A stretch of DNA of 64,000 nucleotides from Shinella sp. UYSO24 (lineage in GTDB: Bacteria > Pseudomonadota > Alphaproteobacteria > Rhizobiales > Rhizobiaceae): positions 186,001 through 250,000 of the forward strand of contig CABHNZ010000007.1 in NCBI GenBank assembly GCA_902167985.1, written 5' to 3'. Below, one piece after another: positions 1 to 9,850 of this stretch. The position numbers and the translations under genes are program-made. A model generated the notes under the pieces. That model saw only the letters and a list, made by a program, of their open reading frames with translations. It was not told where the DNA came from and did no database searches. Each line of letters starts with the position of its first letter. The first letter of the stretch is position 1.

Positions 1-819
1 GATGAGTGCAGCCACCGCGTCGCGCAGCTTGTCGAGGTCCTGAGGGCGGGAGAGCCGGTGGTCGCCGTCGCGGATCAGCGTCAGCACCACGTCGTCGGCG
101 GGAAGAAACTCCACGAGCTTCAGCGCATGGGTATAGGGCACGTCGGGATCGGCCATGCCCTGCAGGATCGTCACCGGGCAGCCGGTCTCGATAATTCCGG
201 TCATCACCCGGTTGACGCGCCCGTCCTCCATCAGTGCCCGGGTATAGATATAGGGCTCCGGGCTGTATTCGGACGGTTCCTCGAAATAGCCGCGCTCGGC
301 AAGCGAGGTCTTTTCCGCCTCCGTCAGCATCGGCTCGATGAGTTCCGAGGTGAAATCCGGCGCCGGCGCGATCAGCACCATGCCCTTCACCTGCGCGCCA
401 TTACGCTTTTTCAGTTCCTGAACGGCGCGTAGCGCAATCCATCCGCCCATCGATGAGCCGACGAGGATCACCTCCTCGACGCCCTGTGCATCGATCACGG
501 CCAGCGTCTCTTCCAGCCAGCGGGAGATCGTGCCGTCTTGAAATGCGCCGCCGGAAACCCCATGTCCTGAGTAGTCGAAGCGGATCGCACCGGCCCCCAA
601 CTCGGCGGCGAGCGCATCGAGAGCAATCGCCTTCGTGCCTTCCATGTCGGAACGGTATCCCCCGAGCCAGACCAGCGCCGTTTTCGGTCCGCCATCGCGG
701 GCAGGGCGTGCCTTGATGGCGATCGGACGGGCGGCCTTGTCCGTTCCGACGGTAATCGTGGTTGCAATGGCGCCCCGGGCTTCCGATTGCGCTTTCGTGG
801 TTTCGGTCGGGTTTGGCAT
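1..819 (-). CDS. alpha/beta hydrolase, C-terminus cut by window edge
   Basis: This gene reads on the minus strand from an ATG at 819 and runs off the left edge without a stop, giving 273 visible residues. It has the alpha/beta-hydrolase layout. The nucleophile elbow is GSSMGG near residue 120, an Asp sits in GMADPDVP near residue 224, and a late His in DGDHRLS completes a plausible Ser-Asp-His triad. The family resembles small serine esterases of the ABHD10 or prolyl-oligopeptidase-like type. The substrate cannot be told from sequence. The protein is probably cytosolic because no signal peptide is visible. It diverges from infC across about 190 bp. Confidence 0.8.
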   Translation of the reverse strand, partial: MPNPTETTKAQSEARGAIATTITVGTDKAARPIAIKARPARDGGPKTALVWLGGYRSDMEGTKAIALDALAAELGAGAIRFDYSGHGVSGGAFQDGTISRWLEETLAVIDAQGVEEVILVGSSMGGWIALRAVQELKKRNGAQVKGMVLIAPAPDFTSELIEPMLTEAEKTSLAERGYFEEPSEYSPEPYIYTRALMEDGRVNRVMTGIIETGCPVTILQGMADPDVPYTHALKLVEFLPADDVVLTLIRDGDHRLSRPQDLDKLRDAVAALI

Positions 820-907
820 CAAAGTCTCCGTTATCGCAGCGGTTCAGGGTCCATAAATCATAGTCACCGGTAGGAACAGCAGGTGATTTTTCTATGCTGT
901 TATGCTA

Positions 908-936
908 TTGACATCCTCTCGGCGATCACGACATTG
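908..936 (+). promoter_or_regulatory. possible promoter upstream of infC
   Basis: A perfect -35 hexamer TTGACA lies at 908-913. It is followed after 17 bp by a weak -10 candidate (ACATTG, 931-936), about 70 bp before the infC start. The -10 is poor, so this is only a candidate. Confidence 0.3.
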
Positions 937-1005
937 CCCGCGCGTCCTCGGACCGACGCGGCAGATGCGTCGCCGGACACCGAAATAGTCTAGGAGAACA
1001 CGACC

Positions 1006-1542
1006 ATTCGCAGACCATTCAAAGCCGATGCCCCCGTCAAGGAAGGGCCGCGCTCCAACCGGGAAATTCGCATTCCCAAGGTCCAGCTCATCGATGCCGA
1101 AGGCCAGAATCTTGGCGTAGTCGCCACGGATCAGGCTCTGAAAATGGCTGAGGAAGCGGGACTCGATCTCGTTGAAATCTCGCCGAACAACGATCCGCCG
1201 GTGTGCAAGATCCTCGACCTCGGCAAGCTGAAATATGCGAACCAGAAGAAGGCTTCCGAAGCTCGCAAGAAGCAGAAGGTCGTCGAAGTCAAAGAAATCA
1301 AGATGCGCCCCAACATCGACACGCATGACTATGACGTGAAGATGAAGGCCATGAATCGCTTCTTTGAAGACGGCGACAAGGTGAAGGTGACGCTGAAGTT
1401 CCGCGGCCGTGAAATGGCCCACCAGGAACTCGGCATGAAGCTTCTTCTTCAGGTCAAGGACGACACCGTCGAGATCGCCAAGGTCGAAGCCGAGCCCAAG
1501 CTCGAAGGCCGTCAGATGATGATGGTGCTGGCGCCGAAATAA
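1006..1542 (+). CDS. infC: translation initiation factor IF-3, ATT start codon
   Basis: IF-3 binds the 30S subunit and controls start-codon selection and subunit anti-association. The reading frame is open well upstream of the first ATG (1144). The N-terminal IF-3 domain ([28 protein letters not shown]) lies in that upstream part, so starting at 1144 would delete it. The start that fits is ATT at 1006, preceded by an AGGAGA ribosome binding site at 992-997, which gives 178 residues, the normal family length. A rare start codon is a known feature of infC and lets IF-3 repress its own translation. It is followed by rpmI and rplT, the conserved operon order. Confidence 0.93.
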   Translation: MRRPFKADAPVKEGPRSNREIRIPKVQLIDAEGQNLGVVATDQALKMAEEAGLDLVEISPNNDPPVCKILDLGKLKYANQKKASEARKKQKVVEVKEIKMRPNIDTHDYDVKMKAMNRFFEDGDKVKVTLKFRGREMAHQELGMKLLLQVKDDTVEIAKVEAEPKLEGRQMMMVLAPK

Positions 1543-1760
1543 GCGCCGCATCACTTGGCCCTCTGGCATCCGCCCGAAGGGTCTTTCCGGTGGATTTGCG
1601 CCGTTCGGGCGCATTCTGCCAGCCTTCCTTTTGCCCATTGCGCTTTTCTCGGCCTGCGAGTATAAGCGCGCGTCCGAACGGTCCGGCAGGGCATGCCGAG
1701 GCCGTTCAAAATGCTTGGGTCCACCTCGTCTGTGGGCCCGATACAAAACGGAGTAGCAAA

Positions 1761-1964
1761 ATGCCCAAGATGAAGACGAAGTCCGCTGCTAAGAAGCGGT
1801 TCAAGGTCACGGCGACCGGCAAGGTCGTTGCAGCAGCTGCTGGCAAGCGCCACGGCATGATCAAGCGTTCCAACAAGTTCATCCGCGATGCACGCGGCAC
1901 GATGGTCCTTGCTGAGCCGGATGGCAAGAAGGTCATCAAGAACTACCTGCCGAACGGTCTCTAA
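1761..1964 (+). CDS. rpmI: 50S ribosomal protein L35
   Basis: A 67-residue, strongly basic protein beginning [17 protein letters not shown] and ending KNYLPNG(L), the standard L35 pattern and length. The start is ATG at 1761 after a purine-rich AACGGAG. An in-frame extension upstream is not supported by conservation. It is the middle gene of infC-rpmI-rplT, 218 bp after infC and 39 bp before rplT. Confidence 0.97.
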   Translation: MPKMKTKSAAKKRFKVTATGKVVAAAAGKRHGMIKRSNKFIRDARGTMVLAEPDGKKVIKNYLPNGL

Positions 1965-2003
1965 GACTTTTCTGCTTTTTGGATCATTTAAGGAGATCAT
2001 GAC

Positions 2004-2408
2004 ATGGCACGCGTAAAACGTGGCGTAACGTCCCGCGCCAAGCACACCAAGACCCTCAAGGCAGCCAAGGGCTTCTACGGCCGCCGCAAGAATACCATTC
2101 GCGCCGCTAAGGCCGCAGTCGATCGTTCGCGCCAGTTCGCAACGCGCGACCGTCGCGTCAAGAAGCGCAACTTCCGCGCTCTGTGGATCCAGCGTATCAA
2201 CGCTGCCGTCCGCGAAACCGGCCTCACCTACGGCCGCTTCATCGACGGCCTGAACAAGGCTGGCATCGAAGTTGACCGCAAGGTTCTGTCCGACATGGCT
2301 ATCCATGAGCCGGCTGCATTCGGCGCTCTCGTCGAAGCATCCAAGAAGGCGCTTGCCTACCTCAAGGAAGCCGGCACGAAGAACGAGTTCGAAAGCACCG
2401 TCAAGTAA
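2004..2408 (+). CDS. rplT: 50S ribosomal protein L20
   Basis: A 134-residue basic protein starting [16 protein letters not shown], with the L20 signature region [16 protein letters not shown] near residues 54-69. The ribosome binding site AAGGAG at 1990-1995 is well placed. L20 is an early 23S rRNA assembly protein and in several bacteria represses its own operon. A strong intrinsic terminator follows 30 bp after the stop. Confidence 0.97.
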   Translation: MARVKRGVTSRAKHTKTLKAAKGFYGRRKNTIRAAKAAVDRSRQFATRDRRVKKRNFRALWIQRINAAVRETGLTYGRFIDGLNKAGIEVDRKVLSDMAIHEPAAFGALVEASKKALAYLKEAGTKNEFESTVK

Positions 2409-2438
2409 GTCGGCGCTGAAGACACTTAAGGTCTTTGA

Positions 2439-2481
2439 AAGAACCCGCGCTGGCCAGCCCCGCGCGGGTTCTTCCGTTTTT
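2439..2481 (+). terminator. intrinsic terminator after rplT
   Basis: A 12-bp perfect stem (2439-2450 with 2462-2473) with an 11-nt loop is followed by CCGTTTTT. It closes the infC-rpmI-rplT operon before the kinase-pheST group. Confidence 0.9.
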
Positions 2482-2519
2482 GCTCATAGCCGATCTGATC
2501 GATTGAAAGGAGATGTCGC

Positions 2520-3362
2520 TTGCGGGGCGATCTCACCGAAATCAGTGGCACCCCGGCACTTTCGCCGGAGGATGTGGCGATCCTGCTGTCGGCGCTGGTA
2601 AAACATTCGCGCCGCGTCGAGCGGATCGAGCTGTCCACCGGCGCCGTCTGGATCAAGCGCCACGATACCAAGGGCCGGCCGAAGCTGGCAGCGCTGCAAC
2701 AGGCGCTGGCGGGACTTCTGCGCATGCCCTTCCTGCGCCCGTCTCCCGAGCCGAAAAACGGCGATTTCGCCGGCCGCGACCTGCGCCGCATGGCGCTTTT
2801 CAAGGATCACGGCGTGCCGACGGCCGATGTCGTCTATTCCTCCGGAAGTGCCGTCGTGCTGACGGATGTCGGGCCGACTGTGCAGAAACAGCTTTCGAAG
2901 ATCGAGGATCCGAAGGCGCATGACGACATGCTGGTCTTCTGCTGCGCCGAGCTTGGCCGCCTCCATGCCAGGGGCCTCTGTCATGGCCGGCCGTTCCCGC
3001 GGGACATGTTCACCCGCGATGGCCGCATCGGTTTCATGGATTTCGAGGAGGAGCCGGAGGCGGTGATGCCCATCGAGGTGGCGCAGGCGCGCGACATCTG
3101 GCTGCTCTTCCTTCAGGTGGCAAGCCGGGCAAAGCTCGGCGGTGAGGCGCATGATCGCGCCTACCGCGCCTGGGCGGCGGCCGCGCCGCCTGCCGCCGTG
3201 GCCGAACTCGCCCGTCTCACAGGCTTTCTGGGCGGGTTTTTATGGCTTGCCCGGTTGATCGGGCGGGTGCACATGGGTAGAGATCTGCGGCAGTTCATAG
3301 AGGCCACGGCCTATCTCGAAACGACCTTGAACGGCCGCGACGCCGAAGCAGGAAGAAGATGA
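2520..3362 (+). CDS. protein-kinase-fold protein upstream of pheS (LPS kinase/RIO-like)
   Basis: A 280-residue protein starting at TTG 2520, with AAGGAG at 2507-2512 as the ribosome binding site. The fold resembles RIO1/WaaP-type atypical kinases. [19 protein letters not shown] near residues 146-164 occupies the catalytic-loop position, with the usual HxD Asp not obvious (HGRPF) and an Asp two residues later (RDMF). [10 protein letters not shown] near residue 170 matches the metal-binding DFE/DFG-like motif. Substrate unknown; lipopolysaccharide or protein kinase are the likely guesses. The stop overlaps the pheS start (ATGA at 3359-3362), so it is translationally coupled to pheS. Confidence 0.7.
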   Translation: MRGDLTEISGTPALSPEDVAILLSALVKHSRRVERIELSTGAVWIKRHDTKGRPKLAALQQALAGLLRMPFLRPSPEPKNGDFAGRDLRRMALFKDHGVPTADVVYSSGSAVVLTDVGPTVQKQLSKIEDPKAHDDMLVFCCAELGRLHARGLCHGRPFPRDMFTRDGRIGFMDFEEEPEAVMPIEVAQARDIWLLFLQVASRAKLGGEAHDRAYRAWAAAAPPAAVAELARLTGFLGGFLWLARLIGRVHMGRDLRQFIEATAYLETTLNGRDAEAGRR

Positions 3363-4441
3363 CGGAAATCGATACATTGAAGGCCGCCCTGCTGGCGGAA
3401 GTCGCAGGCGCTGAAGACGAGGCGGCCATCGAGCAGGTCCGCGTTTCGGCACTCGGCAAGAAGGGCTCGGTCTCCGAGCTTCTGAAAACGCTCGGCACGA
3501 TGACGCCGGAAGAGCGCCAGACGCGCGGTGCCGCGATCAACGCGCTCAAGAACGAGATCACCGATGCCATCACGGCGCGCAAGACGGTTCTGAAGGACGC
3601 GGCAATCGACGCGCGCCTGAAGGCCGAGACGGTCGACGTCTCGCTGCCGGTGCGCTCGTCTCCGGCAGAGCGTGGCCGCATCCATCCGATCAGCCAGATC
3701 ATCGACGAAATCACCGCCGTCTTCGCCGACATGGGCTTTTCGATTGCCGAAGGCCCGGATGTCGAGACCGACTATTATAACTTCACCGCGCTGAACTTCC
3801 CCGAAGGCCACCCGGCGCGCGAGATGCACGACACGTTCTTCTTCCAGGCCGACGAAAAGGGTGAGCGCAAGGTTCTGCGCACCCACACCTCGCCGGTTCA
3901 GGTCCGCACCATGGAAGCGCAGGATCCGCCGATCCGCATCGTCATCCCGGGCAAGACCTACCGTCAGGATAGCGACGCCACCCACTCGCCGATGTTCCAT
4001 CAGGTCGAAGGCCTCGTCATCGACAAGAAGTCGAATGTCGGCAACATGCGCTGGGTTCTGGAAGAATTCTGCAAGACCTTCTTCGAAGTGCCGTCGGTGA
4101 CGATGCGCTTCCGCCCGTCCTTCTTCCCCTTCACCGAACCGTCCTTCGAGGTCGACATCCAGTGCGACCGCTCGGGTCCGATCGTCAAGTTCGGCGAAGG
4201 CACCGACTGGATGGAAATCCTCGGCTGCGGCATGGTTCACCCGAACGTCCTGCGCTCCGGTGGTCTTGATCCGGATGAATACCAGGGCTTTGCCTGGGGC
4301 ATGGGCCTCGACCGTATCGCCATGCTGAAATACGGCATGCCGGACCTGCGTGACTTCTTCAACGCCGATGTCCGCTGGATGAACCATTACGGCTTCCGCC
4401 CGCTCGACATGCCGACGCTGTTCGGCGGTTTGAGCCAGTAA
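3359..4441 (+). CDS. pheS: phenylalanine-tRNA ligase alpha subunit
   Basis: The 360-residue alpha subunit of the heterotetrameric PheRS, which charges tRNA-Phe in the cytosol. It contains an N-terminal coiled-coil region and the class II catalytic core: [12 protein letters not shown], the motif 2 region [24 protein letters not shown], and motif 3 at the C-terminus ([14 protein letters not shown]). The ATG at 3359 overlaps the previous stop. It is followed by pheT after 15 bp. Confidence 0.97.
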   Translation: MTEIDTLKAALLAEVAGAEDEAAIEQVRVSALGKKGSVSELLKTLGTMTPEERQTRGAAINALKNEITDAITARKTVLKDAAIDARLKAETVDVSLPVRSSPAERGRIHPISQIIDEITAVFADMGFSIAEGPDVETDYYNFTALNFPEGHPAREMHDTFFFQADEKGERKVLRTHTSPVQVRTMEAQDPPIRIVIPGKTYRQDSDATHSPMFHQVEGLVIDKKSNVGNMRWVLEEFCKTFFEVPSVTMRFRPSFFPFTEPSFEVDIQCDRSGPIVKFGEGTDWMEILGCGMVHPNVLRSGGLDPDEYQGFAWGMGLDRIAMLKYGMPDLRDFFNADVRWMNHYGFRPLDMPTLFGGLSQ

Positions 4442-4456
4442 GGGAGGGATAGACAC

Positions 4457-6895
4457 ATGAAATTCACGCTTTCCTGGCTCAAGGATCATCTTGAGACCGA
4501 CGCCACCCTCGATCAGATCTGCGAACGCCTGACGGCGATCGGCCTCGAAGTCGAGGATGTCGATGACAAGGCAGCCTACAAGCCTTTCGTCATCGCAAAA
4601 ATCCTGACGGCTGTGCAGCACCCGGAGGCGGACCGCCTCAAGGTTCTCTCCGTCGATGCCGGCCCTGACGTCAACGGCGGCAAGCCGCTGCAGATCGTCT
4701 GCGGCGCGCCGAATGCCCGCGCCGGTCTCGTCGGTGCGCTCGCGCGTCCCGGTGATTACGTTCCGGGCCTCGACGTGACGCTTGGCGTCGGCAAGATCCG
4801 CGGCGTCGAAAGCCACGGCATGATGTGCTCCGAAAAGGAGCTCAACATGTCGGAAGATCACAACGGCATCATCGATCTGCCGGAAAATGCCCCGGTCGGC
4901 ACATCCTTTGCCGCCTATGCCGGTATCGATGATCCGATGATCGAGATAAACCTGACGCCGAACCGCCCGGACTGCACCTCGATCTACGGCATCGCCCGCG
5001 ATCTCGCAGCCTCCGGCCTTGGCACGCTGAAGGTGCCGGCAGCCCCGGAACTGAAGCTCGAAGGCGAAACGACGGTCGCCCTGTCGATCGATCTCGACGA
5101 TGCAAAGCTTTGCCCCGGCTTCGGCCTGCGCCTCGTGCGCGGCGTCAAGAACGGCCCGAGCCCGGCCTGGATGCAGACCCGCCTCAAGGCGATCGGCCTT
5201 CGTCCGATCAACGCGCTGGTCGATATCACCAATTACATGACCTTCGACCAGGGCCGCCCGATGCACGTCTTCGACGCGGCCAAGGTGAAGGGCGATCTCA
5301 TCGTCCGCCGCGCCAAGGAAGGCGAGACGGTGCTGGCACTCGATACCCGCGAATACAAGCTCGGTCCCAACAACGTCGTCATCGCCGATGACAACGGCGT
5401 CGAATCGATCGGCGGCATCATGGGCGGCGAGCATTCCGGCTGCGATGAAAACACCGTCGACGTGCTGATTGAAAGCGCCCTCTGGGATCCGATCAACATC
5501 GCCAAGTCCGGCCGTACGCTCGGCATCATCACCGATGCCCGTTACCGCTTCGAGCGCGGCGTCGATCCCGAATACATGGTCCCCGGCCTCGACCGCACCA
5601 CGCAGCTGGTTCTCGACCTCTGCGGCGGCGTGGCCGCAAAAGAAAAGATCGTCGGCTACAAGGGTTTTGACGCGAAAACCGTCGATTTCCCCTTCTCCGA
5701 GGTCAAGCGCCTGACCGGCCTCGACGTCTCGACGACGGAAAGCCGCGAAATCCTCACCCGCCTCGGCTTCACCGTCGAAGGCTCGTCCGACGAGCGCGTC
5801 TCGGTCAAGGTTCCGTCCTGGCGTCCTGATGTCGATGGCAAGGCCGATCTGGTCGAGGAAGTCATGCGCATGCATGGCGTCGACAAGATCAAGCCGGAGC
5901 CGCTCGAAAGCCATGGCGCGGTCAACGGCCGTATCCTGACGACGCTGCAGATCCGCACCCGCACGGCGCGCCGCGCGCTTGCCTCGCGCGGCATGCTGGA
6001 AGCAGTCACATGGTCCTTCATCCCGGAAGACCAGGCAAAGCTCTTCGGCGGCGGTTCGGCCGCGCTGAAGCTTGCCAACCCGATCGCCGCCGATATGTCG
6101 GACATGCGCCCCTCGCTTCTGCCGGGCCTCCTCTCGGCTGCGCAGCGAAATGCCGACAAGGGCTTTGGCGACGTGGCGATCTTCGAAGTCTCGGGCACAT
6201 ACGAGAATGACACGCCGGAAGGCCAGCGCCGTGTCGCAGGCGGCGTCCGCCGTGGCACCGCCTCGATCAATGGCGCAGGCCGTCTGTGGTCGAACAAGGA
6301 AAAGGGCGGCGGCAAGCCGGTCGATGTCTTCGATGCCAAGGCCGATGCGCTTGCGGTTCTCGAAGCCTGCGGCCTGCCCATGGCCAATGTCCAGATCGAG
6401 CAGGGCGGTCCTTCGTGGTATCATCCGGGCCGTTCAGGCACGATCAAGATGGGTCCGAAAGTGGTCCTCGGTACGTTCGGCGAATTCCACCCGAAGACGC
6501 TGTCTGCCCTCGATGTTTCCGGCGCGCTGGCAGGCTTCGAGATCTATCTCGATGCCATGCAGGAGCCGAAGAAGAAGGCGACCCGCACCAAGCCGCCGCT
6601 GGAGCTCTCGCCCTTCCAGGCCGTGAAGCGCGACTTCGCCTTTGTCGTCGAGACGGGCGTTGAAGCCGGTGCGATCGTCAAGGCCGCCACCAGCGCCGAC
6701 CGCAAGCTCATCACCGCCGTCACCGTCTTCGACATTTTCGAAGGCGCATCGGTCGGCGAAGGCAAGAAGTCGGTTGCCATCGAAGTGCAGATCCAGCCGA
6801 TCGACAAGACCCTGACGGACGAGGATTTCGAGGCTCTGACCGGCAAGGTCGTCGCCAATGTGGTGAAGGCGACCGGCGGCGTTCTGCGCGCCTGA
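4457..6895 (+). CDS. pheT: phenylalanine-tRNA ligase beta subunit
   Basis: An 812-residue beta subunit with the family order: an EMAP/tRNA-binding domain near residues 40-150 ([26 protein letters not shown]), B3/4 and B5 core domains, an editing region, and a C-terminal ferredoxin-fold anticodon-binding domain (KRDFAFVVE onwards). A good ribosome binding site (GGGAGGGA) lies in the 15-bp gap after pheS. The beta subunit holds the editing site that hydrolyses Tyr-tRNA-Phe. Frame intact throughout. Confidence 0.97.
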   Translation: MKFTLSWLKDHLETDATLDQICERLTAIGLEVEDVDDKAAYKPFVIAKILTAVQHPEADRLKVLSVDAGPDVNGGKPLQIVCGAPNARAGLVGALARPGDYVPGLDVTLGVGKIRGVESHGMMCSEKELNMSEDHNGIIDLPENAPVGTSFAAYAGIDDPMIEINLTPNRPDCTSIYGIARDLAASGLGTLKVPAAPELKLEGETTVALSIDLDDAKLCPGFGLRLVRGVKNGPSPAWMQTRLKAIGLRPINALVDITNYMTFDQGRPMHVFDAAKVKGDLIVRRAKEGETVLALDTREYKLGPNNVVIADDNGVESIGGIMGGEHSGCDENTVDVLIESALWDPINIAKSGRTLGIITDARYRFERGVDPEYMVPGLDRTTQLVLDLCGGVAAKEKIVGYKGFDAKTVDFPFSEVKRLTGLDVSTTESREILTRLGFTVEGSSDERVSVKVPSWRPDVDGKADLVEEVMRMHGVDKIKPEPLESHGAVNGRILTTLQIRTRTARRALASRGMLEAVTWSFIPEDQAKLFGGGSAALKLANPIAADMSDMRPSLLPGLLSAAQRNADKGFGDVAIFEVSGTYENDTPEGQRRVAGGVRRGTASINGAGRLWSNKEKGGGKPVDVFDAKADALAVLEACGLPMANVQIEQGGPSWYHPGRSGTIKMGPKVVLGTFGEFHPKTLSALDVSGALAGFEIYLDAMQEPKKKATRTKPPLELSPFQAVKRDFAFVVETGVEAGAIVKAATSADRKLITAVTVFDIFEGASVGEGKKSVAIEVQIQPIDKTLTDEDFEALTGKVVANVVKATGGVLRA

Positions 6896-6940
6896 TCATC
6901 GCTGATGAAAATCGGGTGGCGTGACCGCCAGCCAGAGATT

Positions 6941-6975
6941 AGCCTGCTCCTTCATCGGGGCAGGCTTTTTCGTTT
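6941..6975 (+). terminator. intrinsic terminator after pheT
   Basis: Stem AGCCTGC (6941-6947) pairs with GCAGGCT (6960-6966), followed by TTTTCG. It lies 45 bp downstream of the pheT stop. Confidence 0.75.
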
Positions 6976-7016
6976 GAGGCAAAGCCGCCCGCTCTAAAGA
7001 CGGGTGGAGATCAGAC

Positions 7017-7640
7017 ATGCGCAAACCGGGATCGATGCGGGGCCTTGAGGATCTTGGTCGGGTGCGCCTGTCGCAAAACTTCTTCCTGCGCGATTTCCTC
7101 CATTCGGAAATCGCTGCACTCAACGGCTTTTCCAACATCCCCGACAGCCCCGATCTGGCAATCGCGGCGGGCACGCGCCTCTGCGAAGAGGTGCTTGAGC
7201 CGCTGCAGCAGACATTCGGCCGTCTTCACATCCGCTCCGCCTATCGCTCAATTGAGGTCAACGGCTTCGGCAATGCCAACAATCTGAACTGCGCCTCCAA
7301 CCCGGCCAATTTCGCCCATCACATCTGGGACAGGCGCGACGCGGACGGCTGCATGGGTGCGACGGCCTGTATCGTCATCCCATGGGTCTGGGACCGGCAT
7401 CAGGAAAAGGGCGACTGGCGGCGGATCGCATGGTGGGTGCATGACCATCTGCCCTATGCGACGATGGAATTCTTCCCAAAGCTCTGGGCTTTCAACATCC
7501 AGTGGCACGAACGCCCGAAACGGATCATTTCGAGTTACGCCGAACCGCGCGGCATCCTGACGAAACCCGGCATGGCAAACCATGAAGGTCGCCATACGGA
7601 TTGGTACGAGGGCTTTCCGGCCCCTGCCAGCAAGGTCTGA
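7017..7640 (+). CDS. M15-like (D-Ala-D-Ala peptidase fold) protein, catalytic motif degenerate
   Basis: A 207-residue protein. Residues 18-80 (LSQNFFLRDFLHSE, CEEVLEPLQQTFG, IRSAYRSIEVN) match the N-terminal half of peptidase M15_3-type domains, which cleave peptidoglycan peptides. The zinc site expected next (SxHxxGxAxD) is replaced by a different pattern around FAHHIWDRRDADGCMGATACIV, where the Asp position is Ala-Cys. It may therefore be inactive or a divergent relative. No signal peptide is visible. It stands alone between the pheT terminator and a minus-strand gene. Confidence 0.5.
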   Translation: MRKPGSMRGLEDLGRVRLSQNFFLRDFLHSEIAALNGFSNIPDSPDLAIAAGTRLCEEVLEPLQQTFGRLHIRSAYRSIEVNGFGNANNLNCASNPANFAHHIWDRRDADGCMGATACIVIPWVWDRHQEKGDWRRIAWWVHDHLPYATMEFFPKLWAFNIQWHERPKRIISSYAEPRGILTKPGMANHEGRHTDWYEGFPAPASKV

Positions 7641-7662
7641 CATTGGTGCCCTGACACCACGC

Positions 7663-8022
7663 CTACGAATGCAGGTAATAAAGCTTGCCGACGATCGTCC
7701 AGCGCCCGTCGATCTTGAGCAGTGACAGATAATCCGAAAACCGCATTCCGCCGAAATGATCGACCACTTTCACCGAAGCCGTATCGCCTGTGACGTCGAG
7801 CGCCTCGATCTGGATCACCGGCTGCGTCCCGGCAGGCGCCGACCCTTCCGAAATCACCGCCGCAACAAATTCGTCGAGCGATAGCCACTCGACCGAGCCC
7901 TCGTAATTGCCGATGATCGATGCGCGCGGGTGAAACGCCTTGCGCAACGCCCCCTCATGCGCAAAGGCCATGCCTTCCACATAGAGATGCACCACCGCCT
8001 CGACTGCCTGATCCTCCGACAT
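7663..8022 (-). CDS. NTF2-like family protein (putative lumazine-binding type)
   Basis: A 119-residue cone-fold protein of the SnoaL/NTF2-like superfamily, closest in pattern to the Lumazine_bd_2 type. Recognisable parts are the N-terminal helix with LYVEGMAFAHEGALRKAFHP, the strand ASVKVVDHFGGMRFSDYLSLLK, and the terminal DGRWTIVGKLYY that ends most members. The ribosome binding site GGAGGAG precedes ATG 8022. Members include isomerases, dehydratases and non-catalytic ligand binders, so the role is unknown. Convergent with the preceding gene. Confidence 0.7.
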   Translation of the reverse strand: MSEDQAVEAVVHLYVEGMAFAHEGALRKAFHPRASIIGNYEGSVEWLSLDEFVAAVISEGSAPAGTQPVIQIEALDVTGDTASVKVVDHFGGMRFSDYLSLLKIDGRWTIVGKLYYLHS

Positions 8023-8103
8023 GCTGTCTCCTCCGGTTTTGCCCGGTATTTTAGCATGATGGCGGAGATGGCAGAAGCCTTTCGAGGGCGCGGGCTCTAA
8101 AGC

Positions 8104-8403
8104 CTAAGTCTTTTTACGGCGGCCGATGGCTGCGGTACTCTGCGGATCATAGACCCGGCTGCGATGCGCCACACGGACAATAAGGACGAAGGTGTCGTCC
8201 TTGATCCTTATTTCGCAGACGAGGCGGTAGTCGCCAGCCCGCAGCTTCCAGAAGCCTTTGAGATTGCCCGAATAGGGCACCAGCCTGTCGCGTGGGTCGG
8301 TTAGCATGGCCAGTTCGCCCAGCGCCTTCTTGATCCGGCGCTGGTTGTCGGTTGAGATGGACTTCAGATCCTTGACGGCATCAACATGCCATTCAATCCT
8401 CAA
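8104..8403 (-). CDS. RelE/ParE-family toxin, TTG start overlapping antitoxin
   Basis: A 99-residue basic protein with the compact RelE-type toxin fold: helices HVDAVKDLKSIS and QRRIKKALGELA, then strands GFWKLRAGDYRLVCEI and DTFVLIVRVAHRSRVYD. RelE toxins cleave mRNA on the ribosome and ParE toxins poison gyrase; the sequence alone does not decide between them. I chose TTG 8403 as start because the homologous region begins there and the frame upstream lies inside the antitoxin. It overlaps the antitoxin gene by 11 nt, so translation is coupled. Confidence 0.75.
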   Translation of the reverse strand: MRIEWHVDAVKDLKSISTDNQRRIKKALGELAMLTDPRDRLVPYSGNLKGFWKLRAGDYRLVCEIRIKDDTFVLIVRVAHRSRVYDPQSTAAIGRRKKT

Positions 8404-8611
8404 GACCGAGATCCTTCCAGACGTCTTCGTTGGAAACTGTCTTGAAAGGTTTATCGAGCCGTTCTCGGACGATGTAGAAGTCTTCAAGTTCCTCGAGCTT
8501 TTCCTCGATCGCCTGGCGGAAGAGTTGGCTCTGGTTCAGCCCGAACTCGGCCGACAGCCTTGTCCAGCGGGCCTTGACCTCATCATCGATGCGAATGCTC
8601 AAGGTTGCCAT
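8393..8611 (-). CDS. RelB/ribbon-helix-helix antitoxin
   Basis: A 72-residue acidic protein starting MATLSIRIDDEVKARW. This N-terminal strand plus two helices is the ribbon-helix-helix DNA-binding fold used by RelB/DinJ-type antitoxins. The C-terminal half (EEKLEELEDFYIVRERL) would wrap the toxin. It lies directly upstream of, and overlaps, the RelE-like toxin gene. A 12-bp inverted repeat surrounding its promoter and ribosome binding site is the likely autoregulatory operator. Confidence 0.8.
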   Translation of the reverse strand: MATLSIRIDDEVKARWTRLSAEFGLNQSQLFRQAIEEKLEELEDFYIVRERLDKPFKTVSNEDVWKDLGLED

Positions 8612-8617
8612 GAGTGC

Positions 8618-8663
8618 TGTCCTACGTGTTCGTATTGTATGGCAATGTATGACACGTAGGACA
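8618..8663 (-). promoter_or_regulatory. operator/promoter of the toxin-antitoxin pair
   Basis: A perfect 12-bp inverted repeat, TGTCCTACGTGT (8618-8629) and ACACGTAGGACA (8652-8663), with a 22-bp spacer lies just before the antitoxin ATG. On the minus strand the distal arm covers a -35-like TTGTCC, the spacer holds a -10-like TACAAT, and the proximal arm covers the AGGA ribosome binding site. This is the expected arrangement for antitoxin autorepression. Confidence 0.6.
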
Positions 8664-8719
8664 AATATTCAATTGGCGCCTTATCCGGCCTCAGCTTGTC
8701 CGGTCCGAGCTCGAGTGCC

Positions 8720-9850
<1,131 letters not shown>

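Noticed and set aside
3311-6424. 1037-residue minus-strand open frame antisense to pheS and pheT
   Set aside because: A GC-rich shadow of two intact plus-strand genes with full family matches.
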